From NCBI GenBank assembly GCA_946478985.1, contig CAMLDZ010000016.1, positions 1 to 42,042 on the forward strand: a DNA stretch of 42,042 bases. The letters are read 5' to 3'. Position numbers and translations under genes: made by a program. Position 1 is the stretch's first letter. The number at the start of each line of letters is the position of its first letter. The notes beneath the pieces are model-generated. The model was not told the origin of the DNA and searched no databases. It saw only the letters and a list, made by a program, of their open reading frames with translations. This document shows, piece after piece, positions 24,038 to 32,908 of the stretch. The DNA is from an uncultured Solimonas sp. Lineage in GTDB: Bacteria > Pseudomonadota > Gammaproteobacteria > Nevskiales > Nevskiaceae.

Positions 24038-26911
24038 TCAGAACTTGATCTCGTACTGTACGTAGCCGGCACGCCCCAAGGGGCTTGCGTAAAACGAAGT
24101 CGCTTCACCGAGGAACTGGTTCTGCACATTGGGGCCGCCTGCATCCACGAAAGTGGGATCCAGCGGGAAATCCTCGTCGAACAGATTGTCGATGCCCAGC
24201 CGGATCAGTCCCACCTTGCCAAAGTCCACGCGAGCCTGCAGGTTTACGGTGGTGTACGGATCGACGTACTGATTCGACTTTGCAGGCTCGGTCAGGGCGT
24301 TGGACCCTGGATACTTGCCCACGCGGTCGACGCGCAGCGTCACGCCGTAGCGTTCGAAGTTCCAGTCATTGGTCCAGGTGTAGCGATCTTCCGGAATCAG
24401 GATCGTCTGCCCAAAACCAATCTGTTCGACCTCCTCAGCTCCTGGCTGCGACCGTACCTTCAACGAATCGACATGCGACCAGCCAAGCTCGGTAGAAAAG
24501 CCACCGAAACCATCCACGTAGAAGTCATATCCCAGTGATACGTCGTAGCCCTTTATCTCCTGGCTCGCCAGGTTCAGGGCATTGGCGCTTATCAGCGCGG
24601 CATTGCTGCCACCGGCAGACGGCGTTCCAAGCAGGCCCGTCACCGGATCACGGCGTATCTGGTCGCAGAACTGGCCGCTCGTGCCGCAGAGGTCCAGCAA
24701 TTGCTGTGCGTCGAGGTTGCTGACGAGGTTGCTGACTTTAATCCGATAATAGTCGAACTTGAACGCCAGATCGCGAACCGGCTCCACCACCAGACCAGCG
24801 CTGAAGTTCTCGCCGGTTTCCTCTTTCAGCTTGGGGTTGGAACCCGTAGCGGAGGGGACGCTCTGGATCGGCAAGCAGATGTCGTTGTCATTGCTTGGAT
24901 CGATGGCAGTGCCCGGCGTGCCTCCAGCCTCAAGACACCGCGGCGTGTCGATCACCGTTTCAAAACCATTGCTCGTTGCGCCGAACAGGCGCTGCAGGTC
25001 CGGTGCGCGGAAACTCTCTCCCCACGATGCGCGTAACAGAAGCTGCTCGATCGGCTTGTAGGACACGCGAACATTGGGACTGAAAGCGCTACCGGTTTCG
25101 GAGGCATCGCTGTAGCTGTCGACACGGCCTGCAATGTTCGCTTCCAGGTTCTGCAGAATGGGCAACACGAACTCCAGACCGACACCGGTGTACTTGCGAT
25201 CGCCACCACCGCCGCTGCCGCCGTCGAATACGTCACCGGCCGTCGAGATCGGGTCGAATACGTCGGAATACTCCTGCTCCTGGTAGTCGCCGTGCAAGGC
25301 GAACTGCACCGGACCGCCCGGCAATGTCAGCGGCCCCACCGGTCCGGTGAACGTTGCGTCGACACCGGAGGTGCGTGAAACCGCCTTCTCTGATTGCAGA
25401 TGGCTGGCACGCCGCACGATCTCATCCGGGATGCGCTGGAAAAGATCCAAGCCATTCACCGATACCTCGTAGTCGAGCACGGAACTCAGAATCGTCGGTG
25501 TTGTGATATCGGCGCGCACCTCGTTGTGACTGAGTCCAATGTCCCAGGAATAGTCGCCGATCGTCCCCTCGAGTCCGAACAGGCCGTTATAGGACTGCGT
25601 GACCATCTCTCCGCCACGCGGCCCGAACTCGACGAGCCGGCGGAAGAAGTAACCTCCTTGCTCGTCAGCTGTGCCGTTGGTGGGATTGTTAGGCGCGCCG
25701 GCAGGGACGTAGCCCGGCCCGAATATCGGATCGAAGAACTCGCTGCCATAGATGCGCTGATCGGTGAACGCAAAGGACTCGCCACCAGAATAAGCATTCG
25801 GCTCGAGTTCAAACGTCAGCTTGCTGCGGTAATACCCAAAGCGAGCAAAGGATTTGACGTCGCCGAACTTGCGGTCAAGTCGCAGGTACACGGATCCCTT
25901 CTGCTGCGGCGAGATGAATTGCCGATACTTGGCGCGATCAAAACGACAAGTCGTCGGGCTGGTAAGTACACCACCCCCCGCCAGCGTGCCATCAGGCTGG
26001 CCGCATGATGGATCCGCCAGAAACGGAACGCCATCCTCGTTGGCAAAGCTGCTACCAAATCCGCTGGCATTGCCCCCATTGCCGAAATCCGACTCGGAGA
26101 AAGACCGATCGGTGAAACGCAAAACGTCCTGATCCGTGTACTCACCAATGATTTGGATGGACGTATCGCCCTCAATCAAACCCTGCGCCAGTTGGAACCG
26201 ACGGCTACCGCCACCGCCATCCTCGGTGTCGAAAACACGAGCCGACAGCATTGTCCCGGTTATGTCTTTGCGCGTGATGATATTGACGACGCCACTGATG
26301 GCATCCGAACCATAGATAGCCGATGCGCCATCCAGCAGCACTTCCACTCGCTCGATCATCGACGTTGGAATGGTGCTGAGATCGACGAAGGCATCCGTGC
26401 CGCCGAGCCCCTGCGGGAAGACCGGCAGGCGACGGCCGTCGAGCAGTACCAGAGTGCGGCCTGCGCCGAAGCCGCGGAGGTCCACCGATTGCGTGCCTCG
26501 CGCAAAGCTGAAGGACTGTCCTGCGTTGAACGAACCGCCGGCGTTCTGTGAAAGGCTTCCAATCACCTCGACCGCACTGGTGTAACCCTGCTTTTCGATC
26601 TGCTCCTTGGTAATGACGGCCACCGGCGCCGGCCCTTCCTCTCGCTTGATGCGCTGCTTAATGCGCGAGCCGGTGACAAAGATGGTTTCGATGCCGTCAT
26701 CCGGCGTTGCTTCGGGTGAGACCGCAGCGCCTTGCTCGGCCACCGGCGCGCTTGGCGCTTCCTCGGCCGGTGCCTCGCCTTCGGATTCCGCCTCGGGAGC
26801 CTGTGCGTAGGCGAAGTTCACCGCAAAACTTCCCGCGACGACGGCGGCAATGGCGGTCAACGCGAAAGACCGATCCGTACGCCGCGGCGTAATGATGTAT
26901 TCCATCTTCAT
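24038..26911 (-). CDS. TonB-dependent outer-membrane receptor
   Basis: A 957-residue receptor. A signal peptide (AIAAVVAGSFAVNFAYAQA) is followed by a low-complexity Glu/Ala/Pro stretch and a TonB-box-like region (DGIETIFVTGSRIKQ). Next come a complete plug domain (VAVITKEQIEKQGYTSAVEVI, VDLRGFGAGRTLVLLDGRRL, GASAIYGSDAISGVVNIITRK) and a large 22-strand barrel ending with aromatic YVQYEIKF. These proteins import scarce nutrients such as chelated iron, vitamin B12, sugars or peptides using TonB-transmitted energy. The ligand cannot be told; no FecR-type signalling extension is seen. The start at 26911 is chosen because GGGAG lies six bases upstream; a further in-frame ATG at 26932 would add seven residues. 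The base composition looks less GC-rich than the flanking genes. Confidence 0.93.
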   Translation of the reverse strand: MKMEYIITPRRTDRSFALTAIAAVVAGSFAVNFAYAQAPEAESEGEAPAEEAPSAPVAEQGAAVSPEATPDDGIETIFVTGSRIKQRIKREEGPAPVAVITKEQIEKQGYTSAVEVIGSLSQNAGGSFNAGQSFSFARGTQSVDLRGFGAGRTLVLLDGRRLPVFPQGLGGTDAFVDLSTIPTSMIERVEVLLDGASAIYGSDAISGVVNIITRKDITGTMLSARVFDTEDGGGGSRRFQLAQGLIEGDTSIQIIGEYTDQDVLRFTDRSFSESDFGNGGNASGFGSSFANEDGVPFLADPSCGQPDGTLAGGGVLTSPTTCRFDRAKYRQFISPQQKGSVYLRLDRKFGDVKSFARFGYYRSKLTFELEPNAYSGGESFAFTDQRIYGSEFFDPIFGPGYVPAGAPNNPTNGTADEQGGYFFRRLVEFGPRGGEMVTQSYNGLFGLEGTIGDYSWDIGLSHNEVRADITTPTILSSVLDYEVSVNGLDLFQRIPDEIVRRASHLQSEKAVSRTSGVDATFTGPVGPLTLPGGPVQFALHGDYQEQEYSDVFDPISTAGDVFDGGSGGGGDRKYTGVGLEFVLPILQNLEANIAGRVDSYSDASETGSAFSPNVRVSYKPIEQLLLRASWGESFRAPDLQRLFGATSNGFETVIDTPRCLEAGGTPGTAIDPSNDNDICLPIQSVPSATGSNPKLKEETGENFSAGLVVEPVRDLAFKFDYYRIKVSNLVSNLDAQQLLDLCGTSGQFCDQIRRDPVTGLLGTPSAGGSNAALISANALNLASQEIKGYDVSLGYDFYVDGFGGFSTELGWSHVDSLKVRSQPGAEEVEQIGFGQTILIPEDRYTWTNDWNFERYGVTLRVDRVGKYPGSNALTEPAKSNQYVDPYTTVNLQARVDFGKVGLIRLGIDNLFDEDFPLDPTFVDAGGPNVQNQFLGEATSFYASPLGRAGYVQYEIKF

Positions 26912-27204
26912 GTCACTCCCAAATGAATTCATGTGGTGCTCGTGCGCTACGAAAACGCGCGCGGCCCGATCTGTAATGAGACCGTTCGAGCCTATGCCTC
27001 GCTCTCGAACAGCGTCAATAATCGAATGTCAAATTGGGTGTTTTTCCCATCGCTCTGATCGCCGGCGGTGCAGGACGAGCCCCGTTTTGGGGGCGCGGCA
27101 CTCCAGCTCGGCTCACGCGGTCGAGGCGGGTCGCTGAATCGAGAACGATTCCCGCGAACGGAGGCGCGCCGTTGTCGGCGTGACGGGAGATCTGGCGGGA
27201 GAGG

Positions 27205-27280
27205 TGGTGCCGGCAGCAGGAATCGAACCCGCGACCTACTGATTACAAATCAGTAGCTCTACCAACTGAGCTATGCCGGC
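27205..27280 (-). tRNA. tRNA-Thr (anticodon UGU)
   Basis: Read on the minus strand, GCCGGCA (5' acceptor) pairs with TGCCGGC, followed by A and an encoded CCA end. The D arm is GCTC...GAGC. The anticodon stem CTACTGA / TCAGTAG encloses TTTGTAA with anticodon TGT, and the T arm GCGGG TTCGATT CCTGC is standard. All four stems form without mismatches. The 293-bp region between this tRNA and the receptor gene (26912-27204) holds no gene I can support. Confidence 0.97.
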
Positions 27281-27405
27281 GTCGGCGGCATTGTAGCCGC
27301 CGCTGCGCGCCAGAGAAATCCGCCGGCAGCGCGCCGGCCAGCACAATGCGCAGGCGATGCCGCGATAATGCCGGCCTGGGAATCACCACGGCAGAACCGG
27401 TCCGG

Positions 27406-28353
27406 ATGAGCGAAATCGAGTTGCACCGCAAGTTGCTGGGCGATGCCCCGCGCAATCGCGCATTCCACGAGGCGCTTGGCAGGCTGATCGTGCCGGGCCG
27501 CAGCGTCGTCGTCGATGTCGGTGCCGGCACCGGCTTCCTGTCGTTTTTGGCACGCCGGCTGGGTGCCAAGCAGGCGACGCTGATCGAGTACACCGACGCG
27601 CTCGAACTGGCCGAGGAACTGGCGCGTCGCAACCGCATCGACGGCCTGGGCTTCGTCAAGGCGCATTCCAGCGAAGTGCGGCGCAAGTTCGCCGCCGACA
27701 TCGTCATCACCGAGACGCTGGGCAATTACGCGCTGGAAGAGAATTTCCTGGAAACGGCGATCGACGCGCGGCGCTTCCTCAAGGCCGGCGGCGCCATCAT
27801 CCCCGGACGCCTGCGCCAGTTCGTCGCCCCGGTGCTGACGCCGCGGCTGCAACAGGACATCGACATCTGGCCGGACATCGGCTTCGATCTGGATCTGGCA
27901 CCGGCGCGGACGATCTCGCTCAACAACATGTATGTGCGCGAGGTGCTGCCGGCCGACCTCGGCGGCGGCGACGCGCACGCCCTGCTCTGGGACGATCTCG
28001 ATGTGCGGCCGACGCAGCCGGCGCCGCCGAGCGCGCGACGCAAGACCGTGCAGTGGAACGCCAGGGCGCTCGGTGCCGAGCGCGTCGAAGGCTTCGCGCT
28101 GTGGTGGGAGGCCGAGCTGGTGGAGGGCGTGACGATCTCCACCTCGCCGCTGGCGCCGCCGACGCACTGGCAGCAGATCTACCTGCCCTTGCTGCAGCCC
28201 CTGCAGCTGGAGGCGGACGATGTGATCGAACTGACGCTGGGCTCCGACACCCGGCCGCAGGCCGGCATCCGCGTCTCATGGAAGATCCGTCAGCTGCGCG
28301 ACGGCAGGAGCGTCGGCGAGCAGGCGCTGGACAGCCTGCGCGGCCAGCTCTGA
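27406..28353 (+). CDS. Bacterial PRMT-like methyltransferase (protein arginine methyltransferase family)
   Basis: A 315-residue SAM-dependent methyltransferase. Motif I is VVDVGAGTGFLS (35-46), with an acidic residue at the end of strand 2 (LIEYTD, Glu61). It is followed by features of the protein arginine methyltransferase fold: a double-E loop with Glu103 and Glu111/112 (ITETLGNYALEENFLE), the block RRFLKAGGAIIPGRLRQF, and the THW loop (PPTHWQQIYLPL, 253-255) before a beta-barrel-like C-terminus. In eukaryotic PRMTs the two glutamates hold the target Arg and the THW loop lines the active site. Bacterial counterparts are rare and their targets are unknown, so arginine specificity is inference. 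The chosen ATG at 27406 follows CCGGA poorly spaced as a ribosome site. No partner gene is obvious. Confidence 0.72.
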   Translation: MSEIELHRKLLGDAPRNRAFHEALGRLIVPGRSVVVDVGAGTGFLSFLARRLGAKQATLIEYTDALELAEELARRNRIDGLGFVKAHSSEVRRKFAADIVITETLGNYALEENFLETAIDARRFLKAGGAIIPGRLRQFVAPVLTPRLQQDIDIWPDIGFDLDLAPARTISLNNMYVREVLPADLGGGDAHALLWDDLDVRPTQPAPPSARRKTVQWNARALGAERVEGFALWWEAELVEGVTISTSPLAPPTHWQQIYLPLLQPLQLEADDVIELTLGSDTRPQAGIRVSWKIRQLRDGRSVGEQALDSLRGQL

Positions 28354-28371
28354 ACGCGACGCGAGGCCCCC

Positions 28372-28632
28372 TCAGCGCGAAGGCGCGGTGCTGCGCTCCA
28401 GCTCCTGCAGATGCTGCAGCGCGAACTCGCGCGTCTCACCGCACATGTCGGCGCGCGGCTGCAGATGGCTGCATACCGCCGGCCGCCGCGGGTCGCCGAA
28501 CAGGGCGCAGCGCAGCGTCGCGGTCAGGTGCGGGCACGGCATGCCGGCCGGCTTGCCGTGCGGCAGGCCCGGCAGCGGCGAGGAGATCGACGGCGCGATG
28601 CAGCAGGCGCCGCAGTGCTCCCGGCAGTTCAT
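28372..28632 (-). CDS. YkgJ-family cysteine cluster protein
   Basis: An 86-residue protein with clustered cysteines: CREHCGACCIAPSI at the start, CPHL, CALF, CSHL and MCGE. This is the pattern of the YkgJ/UPF0153 family thought to bind a zinc or iron-sulfur centre. The short length and the ending suit the family. The function is unknown. It is transcribed divergently from tesB and converges on the PRMT-like gene with only 18 bp between stops. Confidence 0.82.
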   Translation of the reverse strand: MNCREHCGACCIAPSISSPLPGLPHGKPAGMPCPHLTATLRCALFGDPRRPAVCSHLQPRADMCGETREFALQHLQELERSTAPSR

Positions 28633-28719
28633 GGAGACCGTTCGTGCTGCAACGCAACAGAAGCGCGCCGCAATGATTTAACCTTGCGTGCATCGTTTTC
28701 GGACATCGCGTGCAGCTTC

Positions 28720-29604
28720 ATGAACCGCATCCTCAAAGACCTGATCAATCTGCTGAACCTCGAAGCCATCGAGGACAATCTGTTTCGCGGCCAGTCGCGC
28801 GACCTCGGCGGCAAGAGCGTGTTCGGCGGCCAGGTGATCGGCCAGGCGCTGGTGGCGGCGACGCGCACCGTCGACGGCGAGACGCTGCCGCATTCGCTGC
28901 ACGCGTATTTCCTGCGGCCCGGCGACATGAACAAGCCGATTGTCTACGAAGTGGATCGCGTCCGCGACGGCCGCAGCTTTGCGACGCGGCGCGTGCAGGC
29001 GATCCAGGGCGGCCAGCCGCTGCTGGCGATGATGGCCTCGTTCCAGAGGCCGGAAGCCGGCGTCGAGCATCAGGCCTCGATGCCCTCGGTGCCGCCGCCG
29101 GAACAGCTCAAGAGCCTGAGCGCCTATTACTCGCAGTGGCTGGATGAGTCGCCCGACGTCAGCGCCTTCGCCCACGCCGCACTGACGCGCGAGGTGGCGA
29201 TCGAGTTCAAGCCGATCGAGGCCTTCAATCCGCTGGCGCCGACGCAACAGGCACCGCGGCAGATGATCTGGTTTCGCGCCGGCGGCAAGCTGCCGGACGA
29301 CCCGCTGCTGCACCGCTGCATCCTCGCCTACGCCACCGACTTCGAATTGCTGACCACGGCGCTGCGTCCGCATGCGCGCTCCTGGGTATCCGAGGACATG
29401 GCGATCGCCAGCATCGATCATGCGATCTGGTTCCACCGCGATGTCCACGTCGACGACTGGCTGCTGTACGTGATGGACTCGCCGACCGCGCAATCGGCCC
29501 GCGGCATTTCGCGCGGGCTGATCTACGACCGCAACGGCAGGCTGGTCGCCAGCGTCAGCCAGGAAAACCTCATGCGTCCGCTGGCGGAGACGGCATCGCC
29601 GTAG
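28720..29604 (+). CDS. tesB: Acyl-CoA thioesterase II
   Basis: A 294-residue double-hotdog thioesterase that hydrolyses medium- and long-chain acyl-CoA to free acid and CoA. Hallmarks are LFRGQSRDLGGKSVFGGQVIGQAL at the start, HSLHAYFLRPGD, and the second hotdog with SIDHAIWFHRD (catalytic Asp) and SPTAQSARG...VASVSQENLMR (Thr and Gln of the catalytic set). The length is close to the 286 residues of E. coli TesB. The start at 28720 gives the canonical beginning; upstream frame sequence is antisense to the cysteine-cluster gene. Its end overlaps the convergent sterol-desaturase-like gene by 35 bp. Confidence 0.95.
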   Translation: MNRILKDLINLLNLEAIEDNLFRGQSRDLGGKSVFGGQVIGQALVAATRTVDGETLPHSLHAYFLRPGDMNKPIVYEVDRVRDGRSFATRRVQAIQGGQPLLAMMASFQRPEAGVEHQASMPSVPPPEQLKSLSAYYSQWLDESPDVSAFAHAALTREVAIEFKPIEAFNPLAPTQQAPRQMIWFRAGGKLPDDPLLHRCILAYATDFELLTTALRPHARSWVSEDMAIASIDHAIWFHRDVHVDDWLLYVMDSPTAQSARGISRGLIYDRNGRLVASVSQENLMRPLAETASP

Positions 29605-30514
29605 TCGCGGGCGCGGCTGTGGCGGGCGGCCGGTAGCGGGGATGATCCACCGGCCATCGCGGCCCCTGCGGCGACCACTCCGGCGGGCCGAAGATCCACA
29701 GCAGCTTGTCGCGCCAGCGTGGCGCCCGCCAGGCGCCGCGCAGCGCCTGCAGCAGCTCGTGGAAGATCACGCGCGGCAGGAAGTAGCTGCCGACGTTGTG
29801 GACCAGCCCGTAGCGCACTGGCACATCGTCGCGCTCGGCCTGGAAGCTGCCGAACAGACGGTCCCAGATGATGAGGATGCCGGCGTAGTTGCGGTCCAGA
29901 TAAATCCCATTGCTGCCGTGATGAACGCGGTGATGCGAAGGCGTGTTGAAGATCTGCTCGAACCAGCCGAGCCGGCCGATCGCCTCGGTATGGATCCAGA
30001 ACTGGTAGAGCAGGCTTACCGCCATCTGCACGGCGATCGCCAGCGGATGAAAGCCGAGCCAGGCCAGCGGCAGCCAGAAGATGAACACATACGCCGGTCC
30101 CAGCGCCGACTGCCGCAGCGCGGTGCCGAGGTTGTAGTACTCGCTGGAATGGTGATTGACGTGCTCGGCCCAGAAGATGCGGATACGGTGCGCGCTGCGG
30201 TGGTACCAGTAGTAGGCGAAGTCGTCTGCGAAGAACAGCAGCACCCAGCTCCACCAGACCAGCGGCGACAGCGTGAACACCCGATGCTCGTAGACCCAGG
30301 CGAAGGCCGCCGCCGTGAAGCCGGCGCATAACGCCAGCATGCCGAGCTTGATCAGTCCCATGGTGATGCTGACCGCGGTGTCGCGCCACACATAGCCGCG
30401 CCGCTGCGCCAGCCGCGGACGGCGCAGCGCCAGCCACTCCCACAGCATCAGCAGCAGGAAATACGGGATCGCCGCAACCAGCAGGTATTGCGACAGCCAT
30501 TGCAAGCTGTTCAT
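29570..30514 (-). CDS. Sterol desaturase / fatty acid hydroxylase-family membrane enzyme
   Basis: A 314-residue integral membrane di-iron enzyme. It has about four to five hydrophobic segments and three histidine boxes: HRSAH (HxxxH), HVNHH (HxxHH) and HRVHH (HxxHH). These bind two iron atoms used to activate oxygen. Bacterial members hydroxylate or desaturate fatty acids, carotenoids, sterols, hopanoids or ornithine lipids; the substrate is not evident. A nearby ferredoxin, 9 kb away, is not evidence of partnership. The start is set by GGAGGAG eight bases before ATG 30514. The C-terminus is Pro/Ala-rich and overlaps the tesB end; the much longer upstream frame is a shadow. Confidence 0.88.
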   Translation of the reverse strand: MNSLQWLSQYLLVAAIPYFLLLMLWEWLALRRPRLAQRRGYVWRDTAVSITMGLIKLGMLALCAGFTAAAFAWVYEHRVFTLSPLVWWSWVLLFFADDFAYYWYHRSAHRIRIFWAEHVNHHSSEYYNLGTALRQSALGPAYVFIFWLPLAWLGFHPLAIAVQMAVSLLYQFWIHTEAIGRLGWFEQIFNTPSHHRVHHGSNGIYLDRNYAGILIIWDRLFGSFQAERDDVPVRYGLVHNVGSYFLPRVIFHELLQALRGAWRAPRWRDKLLWIFGPPEWSPQGPRWPVDHPRYRPPATAAPATTAMPSPPADA

Positions 30515-30616
30515 GTCTCTCCTCCAGCCGCGGCGATGATGCGCCGGCCCGGCGGCCGCAGGCTGCGGCCGGCGCGCCAATCCGGCGCCGGCCGCCTTGC
30601 CATACGCTGCGCTGCG

Positions 30617-31813
30617 ATGATGAGCTCCCGCCACGGCCGCCACCCGCAGCTGCAGCGCCTGCGCGGCGCGGTGCTTCTGGCCGGCGATACCTTCGATGTG
30701 GTGACGCGGCACGTGCAGCGCGTGCACGGCGCCGTCGCCGCGCAGCCGTTCGGCGCGCTGGCCGCGCTGCCCGGCCTCGGCACCGCGGCGCAACCGGTGC
30801 GCTGGGCACACGACCAGATCAGCAGCGGCGTCTACGCCAGCGTGCGCACGCTCGGTGCCGCCGGCTTTGCCGGTGCGGCCGCGCTGCTGCGCGCCGCGGA
30901 GCGCCGTCTGCCGTCGTCCGCGTCGTCCGCGGATGCTGCCGCGCTGCGCGTCGCCGTCGGCGCGGTCAGCGGCCTGTTCGGCGATCAGCTGGCGCGGCGC
31001 CGCAATCCGCTGGCGCCGCGCATGCAGCTGTACCGCGACGACATCGTCTTCACACCGCAGCAGCTGGCGGCGGGCGTGCCGCTGCGGCTGGCGATCCTGG
31101 TGCACGGCCTGTGCTGCGACGAGCGCAGCTGGCGCCTGTACGGCCGGCAGGGAAGCGGCGATTACGCCACGCAGCTCGCCGCGGCTGGCTATCTGCCGCT
31201 GCACCTGCGTTACAACACCGGCGCACCGATCGCCCACAACGGCCGCGCGCTGGCGCGGCTGCTGCAGCGTCTGCATGCGCAGGCAGCGCAGGCGCCCGAG
31301 GAGATCGTGCTGATCGGCCACAGCATGGGCGGCCTGGTGATCCGCGCCGCCTACGCCGAAGGGCATCGGCGGCGCGCTGCGTGGGCTGCTGCGGTACGCC
31401 AGCTGTTCTGCCTGGGCTCGCCGCACCGTGGCGCGCCGCTGGAGCAGGCCGTGCACCTGGGCAGCGAACTGCTCTCGCTGTGGCCGCTCACCGCGCCCTG
31501 GGGCCAGCTGCTCAACCTGCGCTCGGCCGGCATCCGCGATCTGCGCTCCGGCCTGCCGGCGCATGACGCCGGCGCGCCGGCGCGCCTGCAGCTGATCGGC
31601 AGCAGCATCGGTCGCGACGCGCACGATCCGCTCGGCTGGCTGCTCGGCGATGGCCTGGTGCGGCTGCCGAGCGCGCTGGCGGCACTGCCATCGGCACAGG
31701 TTTCGGCGCTCTATGCGCGGCACCACATGCAGCTGCTCAACGACCGCGCGGCTTATGCCTTGATTGCGCAAGCCCTGAGCACGGCGTCCCAGGCGTCGAG
31801 GTTCGACACCTAG
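30617..31813 (+). CDS. Alpha/beta-hydrolase, lipase-like (GHSMGG motif)
   Basis: A protein of about 398 residues whose C-terminal two thirds is an alpha/beta-hydrolase. It contains LAILVHGLCCDERSW (oxyanion-hole strand), the nucleophile elbow VLIGHSMGGLVIR, FCLGSPHRGAPLEQ, and a late RHHMQLL that could supply the catalytic His. The N-terminal third is helical and unconserved-looking, with no obvious signal peptide. The GSPHRGAPLE block is common in PGAP1-like or triacylglycerol lipase relatives. The substrate is likely an ester or lipid but is unknown. Two ATGs (30617, 30620) begin it. It shares a CTAG with the convergent dusB gene, so each strand's TAG overlaps the other. Confidence 0.75.
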   Translation: MMSSRHGRHPQLQRLRGAVLLAGDTFDVVTRHVQRVHGAVAAQPFGALAALPGLGTAAQPVRWAHDQISSGVYASVRTLGAAGFAGAAALLRAAERRLPSSASSADAAALRVAVGAVSGLFGDQLARRRNPLAPRMQLYRDDIVFTPQQLAAGVPLRLAILVHGLCCDERSWRLYGRQGSGDYATQLAAAGYLPLHLRYNTGAPIAHNGRALARLLQRLHAQAAQAPEEIVLIGHSMGGLVIRAAYAEGHRRRAAWAAAVRQLFCLGSPHRGAPLEQAVHLGSELLSLWPLTAPWGQLLNLRSAGIRDLRSGLPAHDAGAPARLQLIGSSIGRDAHDPLGWLLGDGLVRLPSALAALPSAQVSALYARHHMQLLNDRAAYALIAQALSTASQASRFDT

Positions 31814-32799
31814 GCGGCCGCACACTCCGCTTCGTCGGCAAAGAAGGCCTCGACCGCTGCGCGTTGCACGGCGACGTCGGTAACGCCATTGATGCGCTGC
31901 CAGAACGGCGCGGCGTCGGCGTGATCCTGGCAGTACCACTGGATGTGCTTGCGCGCGACCCGAACGCCGCGGCCTTCGCCATAGAACGCATACAGCGCAT
32001 CCAGATGTTCGAGCAGCCAGCGACGGGTCTCGTAGCGCGTCGGCGCCGGCAACAGCTCGCCATGGGCGAGGTAGTGGGCGATCTCGCGAAAGATCCACGG
32101 CCGGCCCTGCGCGGCGCGACCGATCATCACCGCGTCGGCGCCGGTCAGGCGCAGGACCTCGCGCGCCTTCTGCGGCGAATCGACGTCGCCGTTGGCAATC
32201 ACCGGAATACGCAGGGTCTGCTTGATCGCGGCGATCGTCTCGTACTCGGCCTTGCCCTGGTACAGATCCTCACGCGTGCGGCCGTGCACGGTCAGCGCGG
32301 CGATGCCGGCGTCCTCGGCGATGCGCGCAACCCTCAGGCCGTTGCGCGCCACGCGCGTATAGCCGGTGCGGATCTTCAGCGTCACCGGCACGTCCACCGC
32401 GGCCACTACCGCCGCACAGATGCGTGCCACCAGTGCCTCGTCGCGCAGCAGCGCCGAGCCGGCGTCGACGCGGCAGACCTTCTTGGCAGGACAGCCCATG
32501 TTGATGTCGATGATCTGCGCGCCGTGCTCGACGTTGAAGCGCGCCGCCTCGGCCAGCGTCTGCGGATCGCCGCCGGCGATCTGCACGGCGATCGGGGCCG
32601 CCTCGCCGCCGTGTTCGCGGCGCAGCCGCGATTTCTCGGTGTGCCAGAGACTGGCGTCGGCGGTGGTCATCTCGCTGACCGCCAGGCCGGCGCCGAGGCG
32701 CCGGCACAGCTGGCGGAACGGCCGGTCGGTGACGCCGGCCATGGGCGCCAGCACCAGCGGGACGTCGAGACGATAGGGGCCGATCTGCATGGCGCGCAT
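31810..32799 (-). CDS. dusB: tRNA-dihydrouridine synthase B
   Basis: A 329-residue FMN-dependent TIM barrel that reduces specific uridines in tRNA to dihydrouridine. Landmarks are PLVLAPMAGVTDRPFRQLCR, INMGCPAKKV (catalytic Cys in this loop), RTGYTRVARN, LTVHGRTREDLYQGKAEY, NGDVDSPQKAREVL, and IGRAAQGRPWIF. The MGCPAKKVCRVDAGSAL block is specific for the DusB group. In many gammaproteobacteria dusB is followed by fis; here it ends against the convergent hydrolase gene and fis is absent. The start could be 32799 (better spaced from GAG) or 32790. Confidence 0.95.
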   Translation of the reverse strand: MRAMQIGPYRLDVPLVLAPMAGVTDRPFRQLCRRLGAGLAVSEMTTADASLWHTEKSRLRREHGGEAAPIAVQIAGGDPQTLAEAARFNVEHGAQIIDINMGCPAKKVCRVDAGSALLRDEALVARICAAVVAAVDVPVTLKIRTGYTRVARNGLRVARIAEDAGIAALTVHGRTREDLYQGKAEYETIAAIKQTLRIPVIANGDVDSPQKAREVLRLTGADAVMIGRAAQGRPWIFREIAHYLAHGELLPAPTRYETRRWLLEHLDALYAFYGEGRGVRVARKHIQWYCQDHADAAPFWQRINGVTDVAVQRAAVEAFFADEAECAAA

Positions 32800-32861
32800 T
32801 GTCGCAGCTCGGCGACCGAGCCCGAAGCGCAAACCCGGACATTAGACACGTGTTGAATCGT

Positions 32862-32874
32862 TGACATTACGTCA
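32862..32874. promoter_or_regulatory. Possible operator of the efflux regulator (inverted repeat)
   Basis: TGAC-N5-GTCA (TGACATTACGTCA) lies 35 bp before the tetR start, in the gap divergent from dusB. A CACGTG palindrome lies a few bases upstream (32847-32852). TetR-family proteins bind such inverted repeats near their own gene, so either is a candidate; neither is unusual enough in itself to be certain. Confidence 0.35.
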
Positions 32875-32908
32875 GTACAGTTCCGCCACAGCCCGCAGGA
32901 GAAGCGCC

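Noticed and set aside
27205..27280. Considered tRNA-Thr as an integration site for a genomic island
   Set aside because: No integrase, no second copy of the tRNA 3' end and no phage or plasmid genes were found on either side.
30541..30599. Dense GC palindromes (GCGCCGGCC / GGCCGGCGC and CGGCCGCAG / CTGCGGCCG) before the hydrolase gene
   Set aside because: In DNA this GC-rich such palindromes arise easily. There is no T-tail, and it sits in a divergent promoter gap, so neither a terminator nor a mobile element is supported.
32861..32866. Exact TTGACA that looks like a -35 box before tetR
   Set aside because: No acceptable -10 element lies 16-18 bp downstream (CGCCAC there), so it is better read as part of the TGAC-N5-GTCA inverted repeat.
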